Notes under the pieces: model-generated | The model's input: only the letters and a program-made list of their open reading frames with translations | Database searches by the model: none | What the model was told of the DNA's origin: nothing | Program-made: the position numbers and the translations under genes | Shown here: positions 8,636 to 12,192 of the stretch, one piece after another | Numbering within the stretch: position 1 is the stretch's first letter | Layout of the letters: every line of letters starts with the position of its first letter | Assembly (NCBI GenBank): GCA_004151065.3 | Contig: NWUY0300018402.1 | Span: 20,265 to 32,456 of the forward strand | Direction of reading: 5' to 3' | Length of the DNA stretch: 12,192 nt | Origin: Larix sibirica | Taxonomy: Eukaryota; Streptophyta; Pinopsida; Pinales; Pinaceae

Positions 8636-10976
8636 TTACTTCTGGAAGTTTATTAAGTTTGCCTTCTCAAATGATTTTACTACAATTCCTTCTCTCCCCT
8701 TTGCAATCACGTCTTCTACCTGAATTTTATTGCATTCCCCTGTCTCTGTCTGTTGTCCCTCCGAAAGCAGAACACACTCCTTCCATCTAAAACAGTGAGT
8801 GTGATGATCATTTGTCATCCCTGCTACCTGCATGAATGAATATATGACAATAGGACCGACACATCGAAAACCCCTTTTCTGCAAATCCTTGCTGATAACT
8901 TCTGCCTTGGGTGTCTTCACTGGAACTTGTCTGGGATATCGAAATCTGTTTATGATGGACTTGTACCCAACAAAACCCCATATATACTTATCCAGGGATC
9001 CAAATTGCTCCACAATCTGCATCATTTGTTTAAAACAAAATATTCTATGTAGTAATCAGAGTATACTCTGAGAGCTCCTCAATAAATATAGTGAGTTCAA
9101 TTGGAAAAGACCTGACCGTGATTCAGAAGTAATATGAATAAAATTTTGCACATTATAACTAGCTCTTACTTATTAAACTCCCAGGTCAGTGATGCACCGA
9201 GAGGCTCAAAAGCCCCCAAGGTGCATCTCCATTACCGGGCCCCAACTCTGCCCCCATCTGAACAGGAATGCCAATGCAACCTCTAGGGCTGCGCATCACA
9301 GACCCAGGAGTTTAATGGGTCAGAACTAGTTCCAGTAGGACACAATTAAGCACGGAGATTCTGGGATGGGAGAATCAGACTCAAGTTAATCTGATTGCGG
9401 ACGCAAGGTTGAAAAGTAGATCATTACCTGAAGGATGCGTTTTGCATTGTTCACAATGCCACGAAGCTTCCCCTCGTGCAACATGGTGTTTTTCATGGAC
9501 ATGAGAGATGCGATTTTAATGTCATCAAAGCCAGCAACCACTACAGGATCAAACGCAGCAAATGCCTCTCTGCAGTGATTTTCCCATAACTTTGAAGTTT
9601 GTTAGCTTGTATTCATACATTAAAAAACTTCCTAGCTTTGCCTCAACTGTAATAGAAGACAACCGGAGCCAGCAGGGGCAATTTACCTGAAAGTGTCTCT
9701 GGCATTCAGAATGGCAGGCCAATTAAGTTCTGCTAATGCTCCACACAGTACTAGAAGTTCGAACAGCTTCCTGCATGATGGAAATAATAAGTCAAGATAA
9801 GATAGTTTTATCAATATTCAACGAATGACTACAAAAAGTAGGTCCAAGGTACTAGAAGAAGTACATCCAGTAAGTGGAAGTGCCAAAACAACTCCGAGAT
9901 CACAAACAATAAAACGATAAAGATGGAAGGGCCAAAAACAACTCTTACATCAATGCTACAAGCAACTAAAAATAAATAAAGACCTAGCTATCTAGCGAAA
10001 AACTAAATGTTTAGCTCACAAACAATATAATAAATATAAGATTAAGATACAAATAATATAAGATGCAAGTACAAGAAAGATGCCATAGACTGAAAAAATC
10101 TAGGTGAGTAAAAGAGAGAATATCAAGGCATGCTGGAGCAGGAGCTGGCTCCCTGTTGGAGTCATCAGTAACTGTGAAAGGGCGGATGCACTGGCTGATC
10201 CTCTGGAGAAGAATTGCCATTCAGAAAAAGCACAAGAGTTCCATAAGGGAGTTAGGGAGGAAAGGAAAATGAAGAGTAGAGGCTTACTTATCATCATGTA
10301 CTGGTACACCCCATTCTTCGTCATGAAACGCAGCGTAGAGTGGATCTGCATTAGACCCAGAAAATAAATAAGAAAACATAAGTAAATGCATTATCGTCCA
10401 ATCAACAGACTTACATTCATGCATACCAGTTTTTGGAGTAATCCAGGTACATGTGTTCTTCACTTGGGGATCATATGGATAATAGGACAAAAAGCTCCCA
10501 GAAGAGGAAGAGGAGGGGGACAGCATGCTTAACTTCCTCTGAGGAGGAGAAGCTGCCTTCTTTGGCTTGCATAATGATGAGTCCATAGAACCACCTTGGG
10601 AGGAGCACGAGAAATTGAAAGAACTAGCACTGCTTTTGAGCGGACTGTTACCCACAACGGGGCTCTTGGGTGACTTGGCCACTGGGCTGCGGGGAGATTT
10701 ACAAGCTCCGCCTTTAACAGGAGTTTTCCCTGGTTTGACTCCAGAACTAAGAACAGCAGGCTTGCGGCCATGTGGGTTCTGCTTGGCTTGCTCAGGAGAG
10801 TCACAGGGGTTATGTTTAGACACTAATGGACTCTTGGGCTTCTGCTGCTTTAATGTAACTGTAGCCTCAGAAGCCTTAGCTGTTGGGGTTGTATTTCCAG
10901 CTGGCCGAAGAACCGGCCGTCCTTGAGCATCTGCAACTTTCTCCACCACCACGAATCTTGGCACCTGGGGAGACAT
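8636..10976 (-). CDS. DNA-3-methyladenine glycosylase I (TAG family), five coding exons
   Basis: Nuclear or organellar base excision repair enzyme that cuts out 3-methyladenine-type bases. Exons, minus strand: 10976-10427, 10345-10288, 9770-9687, 9569-9428, 9016-8636. Introns are 81, 517, 117 and 411 bp, all GT-AG with TGCAG acceptors, and every junction keeps frame. The product is 404 residues. Residues 1-170 are Ser/Pro/Lys-rich and look disordered, with six SP sites near 48-112. The fold starts at Cys176 (CTWITPKTDPLY), then FHDEEWGVPVHDDKKLFELL, Trp220, a VPVKT block, KRGFRCVGP, and SFMQVAGMTNDH. By alignment with E. coli Tag, zinc ligands Cys4, His17, His175 and Cys179 are Cys176, His191, His349 and Cys353. 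Pocket Trp46 is Trp220, but Glu38 is Cys212. I chose the ATG at 10976 because plant relatives begin MS..PR and share the RPVL.PAGN block; an upstream in-frame ATG at 11039 would add 21 residues. The last 40 residues are not conserved. Confidence 0.92.
8649..8654 (-). terminator. AATAAA poly(A) signal overlapping the last codons
   Basis: Read on the minus strand, AATAAA spans the Leu-Ile-Asn codons, 10 bases before the stop. If used, cleavage 10-30 bases on would give a very short 3' untranslated region. A second AATAAA is at 7894-7889, about 740 bases past the stop. Plant poly(A) signals are loose, so either may be inert. Confidence 0.35.
9172..9316. repeat. Fold-back element inside intron 4, MITE-like
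   Basis: The 26-base ends at 9172-9197 and 9291-9316 are inverted repeats with 22 matches (ATTAAACTCC..GGTC.GTGATGC.C). The left half also contains a second perfect 8-bp inverted repeat, GATGCACC at 9191-9198 and GGTGCATC at 9220-9227, enclosing GGCT and AGCC. The element is 145 bp and more GC-rich than the rest of the intron. No target-site duplication is clear at the edges, so it may be an old MITE, a SINE remnant or an intron hairpin of other origin. Confidence 0.6.
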
Positions 10977-11040
10977 GATGGATTTTTCTTTTTCTTCTAT
11001 CCTCCACTTTGTGTCCGTCTTCTGCTCTATCAGCTCCATC

Positions 11041-11056
11041 TATCTATCTATCTATC
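11041..11056. repeat. (TATC)4 microsatellite just upstream of the gene
   Basis: On the gene strand this reads (GATA)n and ends against the upstream ATG at 11039. Because the unit is four bases, TAG stops fall in all three frames directly before that ATG. Confidence 0.95.
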
Positions 11057-11146
11057 AATTACTCCACCACTTTCAGCAGCAAATCTACCCAACTGCAGTT
11101 TGTTGGTGCTGGTGGAAGCCCTGTAACAGAAACCCCCCATGCCCAT
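11048..11146 (-). other. Possible upstream ORF of 32 codons in the glycosylase leader
   Basis: ATG at 11146-11144, with a second in-frame ATG two codons later, opens a frame that ends at a TAG within the GATA tract. The stop is 8 bases before the ATG at 11039 and 71 bases before the ATG at 10976. It is out of frame with the main protein. It matters only if transcription starts upstream of 11146, which the sequence cannot show. The peptide (starting MGMGGFCYRAS) matches nothing I know. Confidence 0.25.
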
Positions 11147-11158
11147 GCCCACGCCCAC
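11135..11158. repeat. Hexanucleotide repeat, four CCCAYG-type units
   Basis: Units read CCCCAT, GCCCAT, GCCCAC, GCCCAC. On the minus strand they supply both ATGs of the possible upstream ORF. Confidence 0.85.
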
Positions 11159-11320
11159 CAATCTGAAAACACACGCCACCTCTTCTTCTACATGGATGCC
11201 ATGACCTTCAGGAGGCTTCTTTCACCCGCCTTCATCCCTGCTTCCAATCAAGGTGCCACGCCATGAATGCTGCTGAGTCCAGTGAGTCCCACTCCCAACC
11301 GACGCGGGGTCGAACAAAAG

Positions 11321-11336
11321 TAACTAACTAACTAAC
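11321..11336. repeat. (TAAC)4 microsatellite
   Basis: Four perfect units in the presumed 5' flank of the glycosylase gene, followed by TATAATAT. Confidence 0.95.
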
Positions 11337-12192
11337 TATAATATCCCCAACCCAAACAAACAATGGAGCTTAAGCAATCAATCGAATGCCTCTAGACTCC
11401 TCCTTGTTTGCTCTGCTTTGCCTGTAGGCTGCCATTGTCTCTTTAATGCTCTGTATATTGCCTTGCCAGGACTACTCTACGGTCGTAACGGATACCCACG
11501 ATGGATTTGGAAGGAAGACGAACAGTTTGAAGTAAAACAAAAGTGAATCAATCAAAAACTGTTGGTTCGACCGGTCCACAGTTTAGGGAGTCTCGTGTCC
11601 TCCAGGTGCCGGTCCTGCCGTCGTCGGCAAGGGTGTTATTGGTTTCAGCTTACTTGACACTTACGTAGGCAAGTTTGTAAGATGCCCCCGCCCGCCTTTC
11701 TTTGGCATTTAAACCGCTTCTGCGATTTCAATGCACTCTGACTCCATTGTACTCGCTCCATTAATGCCCCTCTTCAGATGTGTAACTACTTGCTTGGCTA
11801 TTAAGGCCGTTGGAACCTGACACTTTCATCTCCTTGTGGAATTAGGTAGCAGCATGCCATTGTTTTGGCTTGATTAAGCAGCATCCAGATAAAATACAAA
11901 TGCTGTATAATCATGGGTACGGATGGAATTGCAAACAGATTGTAGGGATTCAGGGAATGTTTATTTTTCATGGTATACATGTAAAATTGCGTGTAGGATA
12001 AAAGACAACCAAAACGCCCCGCTTTTCCGGCGATTTTGAGTCCAAAACCNTTAATTTTTTTGGTATTTTTGGTTATTGCAAGAAAATAAAATTTCTTTAT
12101 CTACATAAAAAAAAGTTGTTAATCTTGTTATACTATTTTTCTACATATATCCTCTCTTCCATATTATTTTTTACCTCATAATTAAAATAAAT

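Larger units (their letters stand above)
11057..12192. other. Presumed leader, promoter and upstream flank of the glycosylase gene
   Basis: No supported gene. On the minus strand, 11057-11340 is purine-rich and is the likely 5' untranslated region. I see no strong TATA box in the expected place; weak candidates are the TATAC near 11455-11460 and the AT run near 11337-11343. The region 11500-11830 is richer in G and C, and after 12000 it turns strongly AT-rich. An ambiguous base N lies at 12050. Short plus-strand open frames near 10923-11266 look like chance. Confidence 0.45.

Noticed and set aside
10361-10426. Continuation of exon 1 through MHECKSVDW into exon 2 without splicing
   Set aside because: The frame stays open by chance across an 81-base intron. 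Splicing G/GTATGC to TGCAG/ATCC restores the family's TPKTDPLY join, which the read-through lacks.
10529-10804. Minus-strand 91-codon frame overlapping exon 1
   Set aside because: Alternative frame of the same exon; the family resemblance is in the other frame.
10567-10926. Plus-strand 119-codon open frame opposite exon 1
   Set aside because: It is the antisense of the Ser/Pro-rich exon 1, whose composition keeps the other strand open. It has no motif of its own.
8636-11039. A cluster of several cooperating genes or a new system
   Set aside because: Only one supported gene exists in the window; neighbouring open frames are shadows or repeats.
11009-11266. Plus-strand 85-codon frame upstream of the gene
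   Set aside because: It runs over microsatellites and the presumed leader on the other strand, with Ser/His/Pro runs from simple repeats.

Overview
This is plant nuclear DNA, AT-rich and repeat-laden, with one spliced gene, a decayed retrotransposon and many short tandem duplications. The plant origin rests on three things: GT-AG introns, a plant-type DNA-3-methyladenine glycosylase I gene, and a plant Ty1/copia relic. I cannot name the species. Repeat content would fit a gymnosperm or another large-genome seed plant, but nothing here proves it. Two isolated N bases (2239 and 12050) point to a draft assembly.

Layout. Positions 1-2335 hold the 3' two thirds of a Ty1/copia pol region (integrase, reverse transcriptase, RNase H). 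It is broken by frameshifts and stop codons, and its 5' part lies outside the window. A possible 3' LTR follows (2324-2665). Positions 2771-2969 carry a TATA-box hairpin ahead of a 39-codon open frame. A probable tRNA-derived SINE starts near 2984. From 3157 to 8345 there is no convincing gene. This stretch is marked by independent local tandem duplications with periods of about 85, 106, 59, 62, 423 and 72 bp.

The only intact-looking gene is on the minus strand, 10976 to 8636. Five coding exons give a 404-residue protein. Residues 1-170 form a Ser/Pro/Lys-rich tail and residues 176-360 are the TAG-type glycosylase fold with all four zinc ligands. This enzyme removes 3-methyladenine-type damage in base excision repair. 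Intron 4 holds a fold-back element. The upstream side has a GATA microsatellite with stop codons in all three frames and a possible 32-codon upstream ORF. Positions 11340-12192 are presumed promoter or intergenic DNA.

I found no operon-like system, CRISPR array or defence locus. The most useful observations are the glycosylase gene model and its pocket substitution, the uORF/GATA arrangement, the intron 4 fold-back, and the unusual density of two-copy tandem duplications.
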